64,000 nucleotides of DNA from CAUZIZ01 sp965218775. GTDB lineage: Bacteria; Acidobacteriota; UBA6911; RPQK01; JAJDTT01. The DNA lies in assembly GCA_965218775.1 (NCBI GenBank), contig CBDCLS010000004.1, forward strand, positions 434,001 to 498,000. Direction: 5' to 3'. This document shows positions 25,261-33,280 of this stretch, piece after piece (within the stretch, counting starts at the first letter, position 1; every line of letters starts with the position of its first letter). The notes below the pieces were generated by a model. The model searched no databases and was not told where the DNA came from. It saw only the letters and a list, made by a program, of their open reading frames with translations. The translations under genes and the position numbers were made by a program.

Positions 25261-26472
25261 ATGAAGAAACGGATCTTGGGCCTGGCGCTGCTGGGGATAA
25301 TGCTCGGTTGGACCTCGCAAAAGAAAGTTCAGCACCAAGTGGTTGCTCCCCCCAACTCGAGTCTGGCGGGATTGCCTTTCAGTCCGGGGATTCTCGCGGA
25401 TGACTTTCTGTTCCTATCCGGTTCCCTGGGTAATGTGCCGGGTACTACCGACATCAAAGGCGGCATCGAAGCTCAGACGCGACAAACCCTGGACAATCTG
25501 GGTCGTGTGCTCAAGGCGACAGGATTGGATTTCTCCTCTGTGGTCAATGCGAATGTCTACCTTGCGGACGCCCGCTTCTTCGCCGGGATGAATCGCGTCT
25601 TCCGCGAGTATTTCCCCAAGGATCCTCCCGCCCGCGCCACAATAGAGGGAGGCATCGTCTTTCCCCAGGCCCTGGTCGAGATTGCCTTCGTGGCTGCCCG
25701 GAAGGGCGTAAAAAGGGAGATCGTGCTTCCGGATGGGTGGAAACAGCCCGGTTCTCCCTTCAGTTGGGGAGTCCTGGCGGGTGACACACTGTTCCTCTCG
25801 GGCATGATCAGCATCGATCCGGCTACGGGTCGCCTGATTGCGGGAGATACGGCCGATCAAACCAAGTCGACCCTGGAGGGCATCGGAAAGATCCTGAAGG
25901 CGGCCGGCATGGACTATTCGAACGTCGTCTCTTCGCGGGTCTACCTCAACGACTCGCGTAATTTTGCAGCCATGAACGAAGCCTACCGCCCCTTCTTTCT
26001 CAAGGACCCACCCGCCAGGGCGACAGTGGAAGCTCGACTGATGAACGTGGATTGGCAGCTCGAGATCCAATGTGTCGCCGAGAGATCACCCAAGCGAGTT
26101 GTGGCGGTTCCAGGTGCCCCTCGTTCCAAGAGCCCTTTTTCGCCGGGTATTCAGGCCGGCCGGCATCTCTATTTGGCAGGCATGGTGGGCAGGGGGCCCG
26201 AGGGCTGGGCAGGAGACATCCGGTCGCAGGTCCGCCAGACGCTGGCGAATCTTCGAGCAACCCTGGCTCAGGAGGGTCTGGACTTCCGCCACGTGGTAGA
26301 GGCCAACGTGTATCTAGCCGACGCTCGTCACTACTCTGCCATGAACGAAGTGTACCGGGAACTTCTACCCGCTCCTCCACCAGCCCGGAGCACCGTCGCG
26401 AGCCGGCTGATGGCTCCGGAGGCGCTGGTAGAGATCATGATGGTGGCCCACTCACCCGATCTTGGGAAGTAG
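25261..26472 (+). CDS. Exported protein with three tandem RidA (YjgF/UK114) domains
   Basis: From the ATG at 25261 the 403-residue protein has an N-terminal signal (RILGLALLGIMLGW) and three repeats of the RidA fold at about residues 40-155, 165-280 and 290-400. Each carries the VVxAxVYLxDxRxFxAMN stretch and a PPARAT or PPARST segment with the family arginine. Classic RidA deaminates reactive enamine/imine intermediates in the cytoplasm as a trimer; here one secreted chain holds three copies, perhaps a built-in trimer. The frame extends upstream into repeat A, but those residues are repeat-derived. No Shine-Dalgarno is visible, because repeat A ends 8 bases before the ATG. A Tat-exported isomerase-like gene follows 17 bases downstream. 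Confidence 0.85.
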   Translation: MKKRILGLALLGIMLGWTSQKKVQHQVVAPPNSSLAGLPFSPGILADDFLFLSGSLGNVPGTTDIKGGIEAQTRQTLDNLGRVLKATGLDFSSVVNANVYLADARFFAGMNRVFREYFPKDPPARATIEGGIVFPQALVEIAFVAARKGVKREIVLPDGWKQPGSPFSWGVLAGDTLFLSGMISIDPATGRLIAGDTADQTKSTLEGIGKILKAAGMDYSNVVSSRVYLNDSRNFAAMNEAYRPFFLKDPPARATVEARLMNVDWQLEIQCVAERSPKRVVAVPGAPRSKSPFSPGIQAGRHLYLAGMVGRGPEGWAGDIRSQVRQTLANLRATLAQEGLDFRHVVEANVYLADARHYSAMNEVYRELLPAPPPARSTVASRLMAPEALVEIMMVAHSPDLGK

Positions 26473-26489
26473 TTCTGAGAGGAGGAGAA

Positions 26490-27413
26490 GTGAAGGATCG
26501 AAATCCCATCACCCGCCGTCGGGCCCTGGCTTCGGCGGTCGGACTAGGTGCCGTTGCCTTGCCGCTACCGGCTCGGGCTGGCCAGGACGAAAAGGCCGCC
26601 AAGAGCAGCGCCGCTCCCACGCTCCAAGCCAGAAACATGCGAGTCTCCCTGGCCGCCTATTCCGTTCGGGATGAACTGAACTCAGGTCAGATCGACCTTT
26701 TCAATTTGATAGACTGGTGCAGCACCTTGAATCTGTCTGGGATAGAGCTCACCTCCTACTATTTCAACAAGGACTTCGATCGAAAATATCTGCAGCAGTT
26801 ACGGCAGCATGCCTTTCGACAGGGCCTCACCGTGAGCGGCACCGCGGTCGGAAACAACTTCTGCCTACCTCCCGGGAAGGAGAGGGCCAAGGAAGTGGCT
26901 CAGCTCAAGCAGTGGATCGACCATGCCGCCGACCTCTTCGCTCCCCACATTCGTATTTTTGCCGGATCTCTCCCGGAGGGCGTCGAAAAAAAGACAGGTA
27001 TCCAGTGGGTCGCCGACTCTATAAAGGGAGTACTGGAGAAAGCCTCAGAGAAGGGCGTGATGCTCGGTCTGGAAAACCACGGTGGAATCACGGCTCGCGC
27101 CGCCGACCATCTAGCCATTTGCGATGCGGTGGGAGAACACCCCTGGTTCGGCATCAATCTCGACACGGGAAACTATCGAACCGACCCCTACAAGGAACTG
27201 GCTCTGGCCGCACCTCGAGCCGTGAATGTCCAGTTCAAGGTCGAGGTTTATAAAGGGGAAGAAAAGGTTCCGACCGACCTGGAACGCCTTAGAGACATTC
27301 TGATCAAGGCAAACTACAAAGGTTGGGTCGCACTCGAGTACGAAGCCGCCGAGGACCCCAAGGTTGCCATTCCCAGGTATGCTGCTCAGTTGAAAGCGTT
27401 GTTCGAGAGCTGA
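26490..27413 (+). CDS. Tat-exported sugar phosphate isomerase/epimerase-like TIM barrel
   Basis: The start is the GTG at 26490, which has AGGAGG just upstream; the longer open frame upstream overlaps the RidA-triplet gene and has no such site. The protein (307 residues) begins with a twin-arginine signal (TRRRALASAVGLGAVALPLP) and continues as a xylose-isomerase-like (AP endonuclease 2) TIM barrel: LAAYSVRDELNSG, GIELTSYYFNKDF, GLENHGGI and FGINLDTGNYR hold the usual metal-binding glutamate, histidine and aspartate. Family members isomerise sugars or inositol derivatives. Its place behind the RidA-triplet gene suggests joint export and function. Confidence 0.85.
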   Translation: MKDRNPITRRRALASAVGLGAVALPLPARAGQDEKAAKSSAAPTLQARNMRVSLAAYSVRDELNSGQIDLFNLIDWCSTLNLSGIELTSYYFNKDFDRKYLQQLRQHAFRQGLTVSGTAVGNNFCLPPGKERAKEVAQLKQWIDHAADLFAPHIRIFAGSLPEGVEKKTGIQWVADSIKGVLEKASEKGVMLGLENHGGITARAADHLAICDAVGEHPWFGINLDTGNYRTDPYKELALAAPRAVNVQFKVEVYKGEEKVPTDLERLRDILIKANYKGWVALEYEAAEDPKVAIPRYAAQLKALFES

Positions 27414-27423
27414 CCCGGGTGTA

Positions 27424-27600
27424 AATTTCAAGATACAAGATACAAACAAGTTCCAAACCCCAAGCACCAAACAGAGAATCCGCCTACCGTACCAGCGGCA
27501 ACGATCGGGTTTAGCTGATCGAACCGAGCCCCCGCTACGCACACCCTGGAACCTTTTGGGGATTGGTGCTTGGTGCTTGTGATTTGTTTGTATCTTGAAA
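27424..27600. repeat. Repeat A, copy 3
   Basis: The left arm begins TTTCAAGATACAAGATACAA and runs to CCAAGCACC. The right arm (about 27560-27600) carries TTGGTGCTTGTGATTTG and TTTGTATCTTGAAA. The centre of about 85 bases is unlike those of the other copies. It fills the gap between two convergent genes and ends one base before the stop codon of the minus-strand gene. This copy has the fewest 7-mers. Confidence 0.85.
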
Positions 27601-27601
27601 T

Positions 27602-28600
27602 CTATTCACTAAACGCTGCATCGAAAGCCACTTCGGAACGCTTGAAGTCGATCTGCTTCGTGTAGGCTGCTGATTCCGCCGCTCCGTGTTCACGATCCAT
27701 TCCCGCGTCTTCCCATTCCACCGAGAGTGGGCCCTCGTATCCGATCTCGTTGAGAGCCCGGATTATCTCTTCGAAGCGGATTCCACCCCTTCCCAGAGAA
27801 CGAAAATCCCAGCACCGGTCTGGATGGCCGAAGGGCAGGTGTCCTCCAAAAACCCCGGCCCGGCAAGGTTCAGAGGACCAATAGACGTCCTTCATGTGGA
27901 CGTGGAAGATACGGTCACAAAAAAGACGGATGAAGCCCACATAGTCGACATCTTGGTATCCCAGATGGCTTGGATCGTAGTTGAATCCGAATGCCGGGTG
28001 GGAGTTCAAGGCTTCGAGCGCACGTTGGCTGCTGGAGATGTCGAATGCAATCTCGGTAGGGTGTACTTCCAGCCCAAAACGGATGCCGACTTCCTGAAAG
28101 GTGTCAAGGATGGGTAGCCAGCGCGCGGCAAAGTCCTCATAGCCCTGGTCGTAAGTCTTGGGATCTGTGGGAGGAAAGGAATAGAGTAGATGCCAGATGC
28201 TGCTGCCGGTGAAGCCGTTCACCACTGCGACTCCCAGCCGGGCGGCGGCACGGGCCGTGTTCTTCATCTCTTCGGCGGCACGCTCCCGAACACCCTCGGG
28301 ATCGCCGTCTCCCCACACGTGCGGCGGGAGGATGGCCTGGTGCCTGGAGTCAACGTTGTCACAAGTGGCTTGCCCGACCAGATGGTTGCTGATAGCAAAG
28401 CACTTCAGGCCATGCTGATTCAGCAGGTCCCAGCGCCCTTGACAGTAGTCCTCTTCTTGCAGCGCCCTGGTGACGTCGAAGTGGTCTCCCCAGCAGGCCA
28501 ACTCCAGCCCATCGTAGCCAAAGTCCTTGGCCTTGGCGCACATCGTCTTGAAGTCGAGATCTGCCCACTGTCCGGTAAACAAGGTAACGGGTCGTGCCAT
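27602..28600 (-). CDS. Sugar phosphate isomerase/epimerase
   Basis: This 332-residue cytoplasmic xylose-isomerase-like TIM barrel starts at the ATG at 28600, 2 bases after GGAGGAG. Motifs include DFGYDGLELACWGDH, the metal-ligand-bearing GLEVHPTEIAFD, FGFNYDPSHLGYQ, HVHMKDV and LSVEWEDAGMDRE. All the acidic and histidine ligands expected for two metal ions appear present. The substrate is probably a sugar or inositol. It converges on the Tat-exported homologue across repeat A copy 3, so two related barrels flank that repeat. Confidence 0.9.
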   Translation of the reverse strand: MARPVTLFTGQWADLDFKTMCAKAKDFGYDGLELACWGDHFDVTRALQEEDYCQGRWDLLNQHGLKCFAISNHLVGQATCDNVDSRHQAILPPHVWGDGDPEGVRERAAEEMKNTARAAARLGVAVVNGFTGSSIWHLLYSFPPTDPKTYDQGYEDFAARWLPILDTFQEVGIRFGLEVHPTEIAFDISSSQRALEALNSHPAFGFNYDPSHLGYQDVDYVGFIRLFCDRIFHVHMKDVYWSSEPCRAGVFGGHLPFGHPDRCWDFRSLGRGGIRFEEIIRALNEIGYEGPLSVEWEDAGMDREHGAAESAAYTKQIDFKRSEVAFDAAFSE

Positions 28601-28681
28601 AGCTCCTCCGGACCAGGAGAATAGCATAGGCGGCTATTCCTCACCACTGCCGGATACAGGTCATAGGGAGGGGTGGAATCC

Positions 28682-28712
28682 TTGTTGTGTGCACCGTACA
28701 AGATGGTATAAT
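28682..28712 (+). promoter_or_regulatory. Sigma-70-like promoter upstream of the desaturase gene
   Basis: A perfect TATAAT at 28707-28712 is preceded by TTGTGT (28685-28690, spacing 16) or TTGTTG (28682-28687, spacing 19). It would give a leader of about 135 bases before the desaturase ATG at 28854. Within that leader a GC-rich stretch around 28740-28780 (GGTGCTCGGGCAG and GGGGGCACCGAGAGC) can pair. I could not match it to a known riboswitch. Confidence 0.5.
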
Positions 28713-28853
28713 TACCAAGTGCGCTTGGCTGAAGCCAGGTGCTCGGGCAGTCCCCGGGGGCACCGAGAGCGAGGGTTGCCCTGCTAAATTGCTTCCTCCA
28801 AGGTGGTCACGAGCTAAAGCGACACCTCAGATAAGATAAGAAAGGACCCGATC

Positions 28854-29618
28854 ATGACATTGCTTCTCGCGGCCATCTACGTTGCGGTTACCGTCCAGAT
28901 TTCAAACCTGTGCACCACCATATACCTGCATCGATTTCTAGCCCATAGCGGGTTGAAACTGAAACCGGTGATTTCCGGCTTGATGCAATTCTGGCTCTGG
29001 TTCCACACCGGGATAAAGCCACGGCAGTGGGTCGCTGTCCATCGCAAGCACCACCAGTTCTCAGACGAACACGGAGATCCTCACAGCCCACGCTTAGAGG
29101 GCCTCTGGAAGGTCATCCTTGCCAACACCTACTTGTATCAGAAGGAAGCAGGCAACGCGGAGACGGTCTCCCGATACACCAGGGACATTGAAGAGACTTG
29201 GATCGAACGAAATGTCACGCGCCACGGCAATATTGGAATCGTGTTGGGTGTGGTCGCAGCGGTGCTCTTGTTGGGACCGCTAGCGGGTATTCTTGCCTTT
29301 TTGGTTCAAGCCGCCCTCTATCTCATACTCAATGGAATGATCAACGGCGCCTGCCATGTGCTTGGATATCGCAACTTCGACAACACCGCTACCAATATCC
29401 GCTGGGTGGCTCTATTGACGGCAGGGGAAGGACTACACAACAACCATCACCACTCGCCTTCCTCGGCGAAGTTGAGCCTACGGGCCAGTGAAATCGATCC
29501 GGCCTGGCCGGTAATCCGTCTACTTCAGTTTCTAAGGCTGGCGGAGGCCAGAAACCTCTTGCAGAAACTACCTTCGAACCCACTGCCTCAGCATCAAGAC
29601 CAGCCTTCAGAGACCTGA
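28854..29618 (+). CDS. Acyl-CoA/fatty acid desaturase
   Basis: This 254-residue membrane di-iron desaturase has all three histidine clusters of the stearoyl-CoA-desaturase type: HRFLAH near residue 26, HRKHH near 62 and HNNHHH near 200. Four hydrophobic segments surround them, for example AGILAFLVQAALYLILNG. The enzyme inserts a double bond into membrane acyl chains, probably for fluidity control. An AAGGA lies a few bases ahead of the ATG, and a good promoter lies about 140 bases upstream. The next gene follows 22 bases after the stop and may share the transcript. Confidence 0.93.
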   Translation: MTLLLAAIYVAVTVQISNLCTTIYLHRFLAHSGLKLKPVISGLMQFWLWFHTGIKPRQWVAVHRKHHQFSDEHGDPHSPRLEGLWKVILANTYLYQKEAGNAETVSRYTRDIEETWIERNVTRHGNIGIVLGVVAAVLLLGPLAGILAFLVQAALYLILNGMINGACHVLGYRNFDNTATNIRWVALLTAGEGLHNNHHHSPSSAKLSLRASEIDPAWPVIRLLQFLRLAEARNLLQKLPSNPLPQHQDQPSET

Positions 29619-29640
29619 GGAGCGAATCGGCTGATAGTTT

Positions 29641-30288
29641 GTGGCGCCGCAAAAGGGCCGAACCAAGAGTCCAGCAGCCATTGTAATCGGAATGGCGGGC
29701 GGAACCGCTGCCGGCAAGAGCGCCGTAGTCCAGGAAATCGTAAGAGGAGTTGGCAGCGAGTCGGTCGCTGTGATCGAGCACGACTCCTATTACCGCGACC
29801 AGAGCCGACTTTCACAGGAGCAGCGCCTCCAGTTCAATTACGATCATCCGGATGCGCTGGAAACTTCGCTGCTGATCGACCACTTGGGTCGGCTCTTGGA
29901 AGGCTACCCGGTCGAGGTTCCCACCTATAGCTTTTCCACCCACACCCGACTTCCGGCGACCCGGCAAGTCGATCCCCAGAAGGTCATCGTCCTGGTGGGA
30001 GTGTTGATCCTGGTCGACCCGGCCCTGAGGGAACTGCTGGACATTCGAGCCTATGTTGACGCCGATGAAGACACCCGGCTGATTCGCCGTCTCCGGCGCG
30101 ACATGGCCCAACGGGATCGATCCTTGGACTCAGTCATCCAACAATACTTCGACACGGTCAAACCGATGCATCGGGAGTTCGTGGAACCGAGCAAACGCCA
30201 TGCTCACGTGATCATTCCCGAGGGCGCCGAGAACCGCGTCGCCATCGATCTACTGGTCTCCAAGGTCCAGTCCGTGCTAGCCGGATGA
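29641..30288 (+). CDS. udk: Uridine kinase-like nucleoside kinase
   Basis: This 215-residue P-loop kinase of the uridine kinase/phosphoribulokinase family phosphorylates uridine and cytidine with NTP. Walker A is GGTAAGKS. EHDSYYRDQS, NYDHPDAL and the C-terminal FVEPSKRHAHVIIPEGAENR closely follow Udk. Two positions depart from the usual pattern: the ILEGIL motif reads VLVGVL, losing a conserved glutamate, and ERGRS reads QRDRS. Activity may therefore be altered. The start is a GTG at 29641 with only a weak ribosome site. It follows the desaturase gene by 22 bases. Confidence 0.85.
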   Translation: MAPQKGRTKSPAAIVIGMAGGTAAGKSAVVQEIVRGVGSESVAVIEHDSYYRDQSRLSQEQRLQFNYDHPDALETSLLIDHLGRLLEGYPVEVPTYSFSTHTRLPATRQVDPQKVIVLVGVLILVDPALRELLDIRAYVDADEDTRLIRRLRRDMAQRDRSLDSVIQQYFDTVKPMHREFVEPSKRHAHVIIPEGAENRVAIDLLVSKVQSVLAG

Positions 30289-30295
30289 GTGTGGA

Positions 30296-31198
30296 TCAAC
30301 CCTCTTCGCCGGACATCCTGGCGAGCAGGAATTTTCTCTGATCCAGGCTGAAGGCGATTCCCTTGGGACCCATCTCGTAGGGGATCTCGGAAGGAGAGTC
30401 GGCCCCCTCCAGGAGGCGTGCCCGGTTCTCTTCCAGGAGCTCTAGACGGTCCGGACTCAACTCAGCCACGCTGCGCTTCGTGGGATCCAGGATCAGTGGC
30501 GTCCCGAGATTCGGGCTGGTGATAAGGAAAACCGCTGAATCGTCTGATTCGTAGACTCGACCGCCGGGAATCTCCTTGCCATTGGAGGTGAGTCGGAAAT
30601 TGAGACTCACCGTGAAAACCGCTTTTTCACCGATAGATCGGAGCTCGACGGCGGCCCTCAGGAAAGGCAGATCGGGGTTGCGTGCGACCCAGACGACCGT
30701 CCCCAGGGCGACGACGCCTGAGATCCCCAAACGGGCCCTGGGCAGGCGACGCCCCATCCCAGGACGGTACCAGAAGGCCAGCAAAAGCGCCGGTAACAGC
30801 AGCAGCAGATCCTGCCAGAAAGCTTCCGCGGGAGTCCGCTCGATGAGACTCCCGAAACAGCCACAGTCTTCAGGATTCCGAAGACCCTGGGCTACCAACC
30901 AATAGTTTCGACCCGTCAGGCCCAGAAAAAAGACGACCAGCAGGGAGGTCGGAATCAGGATCCAGAGGTTGCGAACTCCCAGCAGGAGGGCCACGCCCAG
31001 CCCAGTCTCGATTGCTAGCGCAATCAGCGTCACTGTGGTGGCAGAGAACAGGAAGTCCAGACCCTCCAATTGGATCTGGTCCACCAGGCCGGCCGGATCG
31101 ACGGCTTTGGCCCCGGCCGCAGCTAGAAGCACGACACCGAGGAAAGTCCCGCCGATGGAACCGACGAGCTGTTTGCGGGGGGAGGAAGACTCCGTCAT
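30296..31198 (-). CDS. MauE-like / DoxX-type membrane protein
   Basis: This 300-residue protein starts at the ATG at 31198; the frame is open further upstream but lacks support. The N-terminal two thirds have about five membrane segments, one ending in a CGCFG motif (ENPEDCGCFG-like, at about residue 115) typical of MauE-family proteins that help form disulfides or maturate amine dehydrogenases. The C-terminal third (from about residue 180) is soluble, with GKEIPGGRVYESDDSAVF and ITSPNLGTPL. It could be a redox carrier for an unknown partner. It converges on udk with 7 bases between stop codons. Confidence 0.75.
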   Translation of the reverse strand: MTESSSPRKQLVGSIGGTFLGVVLLAAAGAKAVDPAGLVDQIQLEGLDFLFSATTVTLIALAIETGLGVALLLGVRNLWILIPTSLLVVFFLGLTGRNYWLVAQGLRNPEDCGCFGSLIERTPAEAFWQDLLLLLPALLLAFWYRPGMGRRLPRARLGISGVVALGTVVWVARNPDLPFLRAAVELRSIGEKAVFTVSLNFRLTSNGKEIPGGRVYESDDSAVFLITSPNLGTPLILDPTKRSVAELSPDRLELLEENRARLLEGADSPSEIPYEMGPKGIAFSLDQRKFLLARMSGEEG

Positions 31199-31357
31199 GG
31201 TGGGGCTGACTTCTACTGGACGGTCTCTTGCAAGAGCCCTAACCGTCTGACGTTGAGTGTACCACAACAGGTGGCAGTCTCAGCCCCGGGCGTTGAGCCC
31301 CTTGCGCGGCAACGTTTCCCTCTCCTCAGCTTGCGTGGTACCATTCCGGGAGTGACG

Positions 31358-31777
31358 ATGAGACCCGCCAGGCTGCCGATCCAGCTGCTGATACTGCTTG
31401 TGGTTTCCTTCTCTTTGGGCTGCGGCGAAGAGAAGCCAGACCCGTTCGCTAGAGCGCAGAACGTCGAGGGGTTCGCCAAGCTTGAGAAAAAGCTGGCCAA
31501 GCTTGAACGGAATCATTATCAGGTCTGGGGAGTCGAGGACGACCATGGCGTGCTGAAAGTGAACGTCGTCTTGAAGCCTCCCACCCAGGATCCAGCCGAG
31601 GTCAAGAGGCTTACCCTGAACACTCTCTTCGATCTGCAGACGATCGTAGGCACGGATCTGAACCTCAGCGCCTGGACCTACACCGAGCCGGAGGGCGAGC
31701 TGTTGGGAATGTCTTTCTATTCCTCGCTCACCGAGCAGTCGCACTTCAAAAGCGCCTCAGAGATGCCCACACCTTAG
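31358..31777 (+). CDS. Putative lipoprotein
   Basis: From the ATG at 31358, preceded by GGGAG, the 139-residue protein has a lipoprotein signal (LLILLVVSFSLGC) with the lipobox cysteine at about residue 22. The mature part starts with a short charged helix (FAKLEKKLAKLERN) and then strands such as VLKVNVVLKP and LTLNTLFDLQTIVG. I do not recognise a family. It is divergent from the MauE-like gene and ends at a terminator-like hairpin. Confidence 0.7.
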   Translation: MRPARLPIQLLILLVVSFSLGCGEEKPDPFARAQNVEGFAKLEKKLAKLERNHYQVWGVEDDHGVLKVNVVLKPPTQDPAEVKRLTLNTLFDLQTIVGTDLNLSAWTYTEPEGELLGMSFYSSLTEQSHFKSASEMPTP

Positions 31778-31782
31778 GGCAG

Positions 31783-31800
31783 CCTCCGGTGCCGGAGGTT
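31783..31800 (+). terminator. Terminator-like hairpin after the lipoprotein gene
   Basis: GCCTCCGGTGCCGGAGGTTT forms a 5-6 bp GC stem around a short loop, followed by only three T residues, six bases after the stop codon at 31775-31777. It is plausible as a weak intrinsic terminator. Confidence 0.45.
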
Positions 31801-31895
31801 TAACGCCTGTGATTACGGGTGCTGGACACCCTTAACGAATTGCCGACCCGGGTGCTTGTCGTCCAGAGGGCCTTCGAGGTGGCCGGGACCTCGAG

Positions 31896-32366
31896 ATGGA
31901 TCAAACCGCAATGCTAACTCAAATCATTCTTGCTTCAGCGCTAAGCTTCACCCTGGCGGCCCCGCAGGGGGAAAACACGAAGGATCTCCGGGTCTTCGTG
32001 GATGAGATCGTTGAGGACATCGAATCGCGTGATGGGTACTCCTTCCAGGTGAAGTGGCATAAGCAGGCGACCCTTTACAGCCTCGGGTTCCTTTTTCCTT
32101 TCGATCGGGCGGAGGTGAGCTCCAATGACTGGTTGAAGATGTGGCTGGATTTCTACAGTCGGATCAACAAAATCGATTTCAAGGAGACGGCCTTCAACTT
32201 TCGCCGGATCGGTGAGGTGGGATTGGTGTGGGGATTGGCCAGAATTGAAGTCGATCGGAAGGGCTCCACCGTTTCCGTGGAACGACTCCGCATCACCCTG
32301 AGTCTGATCAGAGAAGACGGTTTCTGGAAGCTGCTGAGCTGGCACGATTCGCCGGTCTCCGAGTGA
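31896..32366 (+). CDS. Secreted hypothetical protein, possibly SnoaL/NTF2-like
   Basis: This 156-residue protein has a short hydrophobic start (LTQIILASALSFTLAAPQ) that may be a signal peptide. The later part (KWHKQATLYSLGFLFPFDR, FKETAFNFRRIGEVGLVWG, ERLRITLSLIREDGFWKLL, SWHDSPVSE) has the helix-then-curved-sheet rhythm and the final W-K-L-x-S-x-H of SnoaL/NTF2-like proteins, often found in secreted small proteins. That assignment is tentative. It is convergent with the eroded glycosidase-like gene 18 bases downstream. Confidence 0.65.
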   Translation: MDQTAMLTQIILASALSFTLAAPQGENTKDLRVFVDEIVEDIESRDGYSFQVKWHKQATLYSLGFLFPFDRAEVSSNDWLKMWLDFYSRINKIDFKETAFNFRRIGEVGLVWGLARIEVDRKGSTVSVERLRITLSLIREDGFWKLLSWHDSPVSE

Positions 32367-32384
32367 TGATCATCCGCCTGCTGG

Positions 32385-32819
32385 TTACCGGAAGCGGAAT
32401 GAGTAGATATCCGCATCCTTCATTACGAACCTGAGTCGGATGGGGCGACAATGGATGCCGTCCTGGCTGCGGGCGTAGAGCGTGGTCGTTCTGCGAGCGG
32501 GAACGGGCCTTCGGGTCCGGCCCTGGTAGTACATGTGATAGGTGTCGCCATCCTGGATCACCGAGAGCCCGTAGCCGGTGTCTCCTTCCCAGGGACGATC
32601 CAACTTCAGGACCGTTTCGGCCGGCTCCGGGTGGTGAAGTTGCAAGCGCGTCCCTACCAGGCGCTCGAGGAGCGAATGATCCACAAACAGCTCCCTCCGG
32701 CTCCCGATGTCGGTGACCGCCGAGGTGTCCTGGGCAAGACCTGAGCGGGTTGAGGCGGTCGGTAGGCCGACCAAGAGGACCGGGAAAAAGCAACTTCGAG
32801 AAACGATTGGATTGATCAT
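32385..32819 (-). pseudogene. Internally deleted paralogue of the secreted beta-propeller glycosidase-like protein
   Basis: The 144-residue frame from the ATG at 32819 has a signal peptide, then GSRRELFVDHSLLERL, PWEGDTGYGLSVIQDGDTYH and YARSQDGIHC. It then jumps directly to RPIRLRFVMKDADIYSFRFR and stops. In the intact paralogue at 38837-40390 the same two blocks are separated by about 350 residues (GSRLELFVDDFLVEEM and SEDGIHW early, AIRLRFIMKDADLYSLRFK at the very end). The deletion preserves the frame exactly. The protein could still be made and exported, but lacks nearly all of the propeller. Confidence 0.8.
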
Positions 32820-32849
32820 CACTCGGATCCTCAAGAAAGCTCCCAATAG

Positions 32850-33238
32850 GAACCCTGGATACTCGTCGAGAGTGATCCCCTCTTTGAGACTTCTCTGAAT
32901 CGAGCGCCAATCGGGCTCGCCGTGGACCAGGATCTCATCTACGCCGGAGAGCAGATCCGAGGACTTTAGCTGTTGGATGTAGCCCTGGATCCGGGAGAGG
33001 AAAAAGCTCCGGTTCCATGAAGTGATCCACTGAGATCGCCAGGAAGAAATGACCGGTGTTCTGAGATTCTGATGGATCCGGGTCGGGACTGATATCCCTG
33101 CCGAAAAGGGTCCAGAAGATTGTCCACCACCAGCTTCGAATCAGACTCCCGCAGGCCGGCTCGTACCAGGATGGTTTGAGCGAATTCCCTCAGGTCCTTG
33201 GCCGCCGCCCGTCGGCCCGTCTTGTCTGAGTTTCCCAT
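32850..33238 (-). pseudogene. Decayed LDH2/malate-type dehydrogenase with its middle missing
   Basis: The ATG at 33238 opens AAKDLREFAQTILVRAGLR and SDSKLVVDNLL, the N-terminal helix pair of LDH2-family dehydrogenases. Directly after it a second frame reads FGRDISPD and NTGHFFLAISVDHFMEPE, and a third reads FFLSRIQGYIQQLKSSDLLS, DEILVHGEPDWRSI and LKEGITLDE, the family C-terminus. About 200 central residues with the cofactor and active sites are absent, and there are two frameshifts. The last frame runs without a stop into the signal-peptide frame of the deleted glycosidase-like gene. This is a dead gene. Confidence 0.75.
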
Positions 33239-33280
33239 TGATCTATCTCTCCTCCCGGACCCATACTCCGTTCACTGTCG

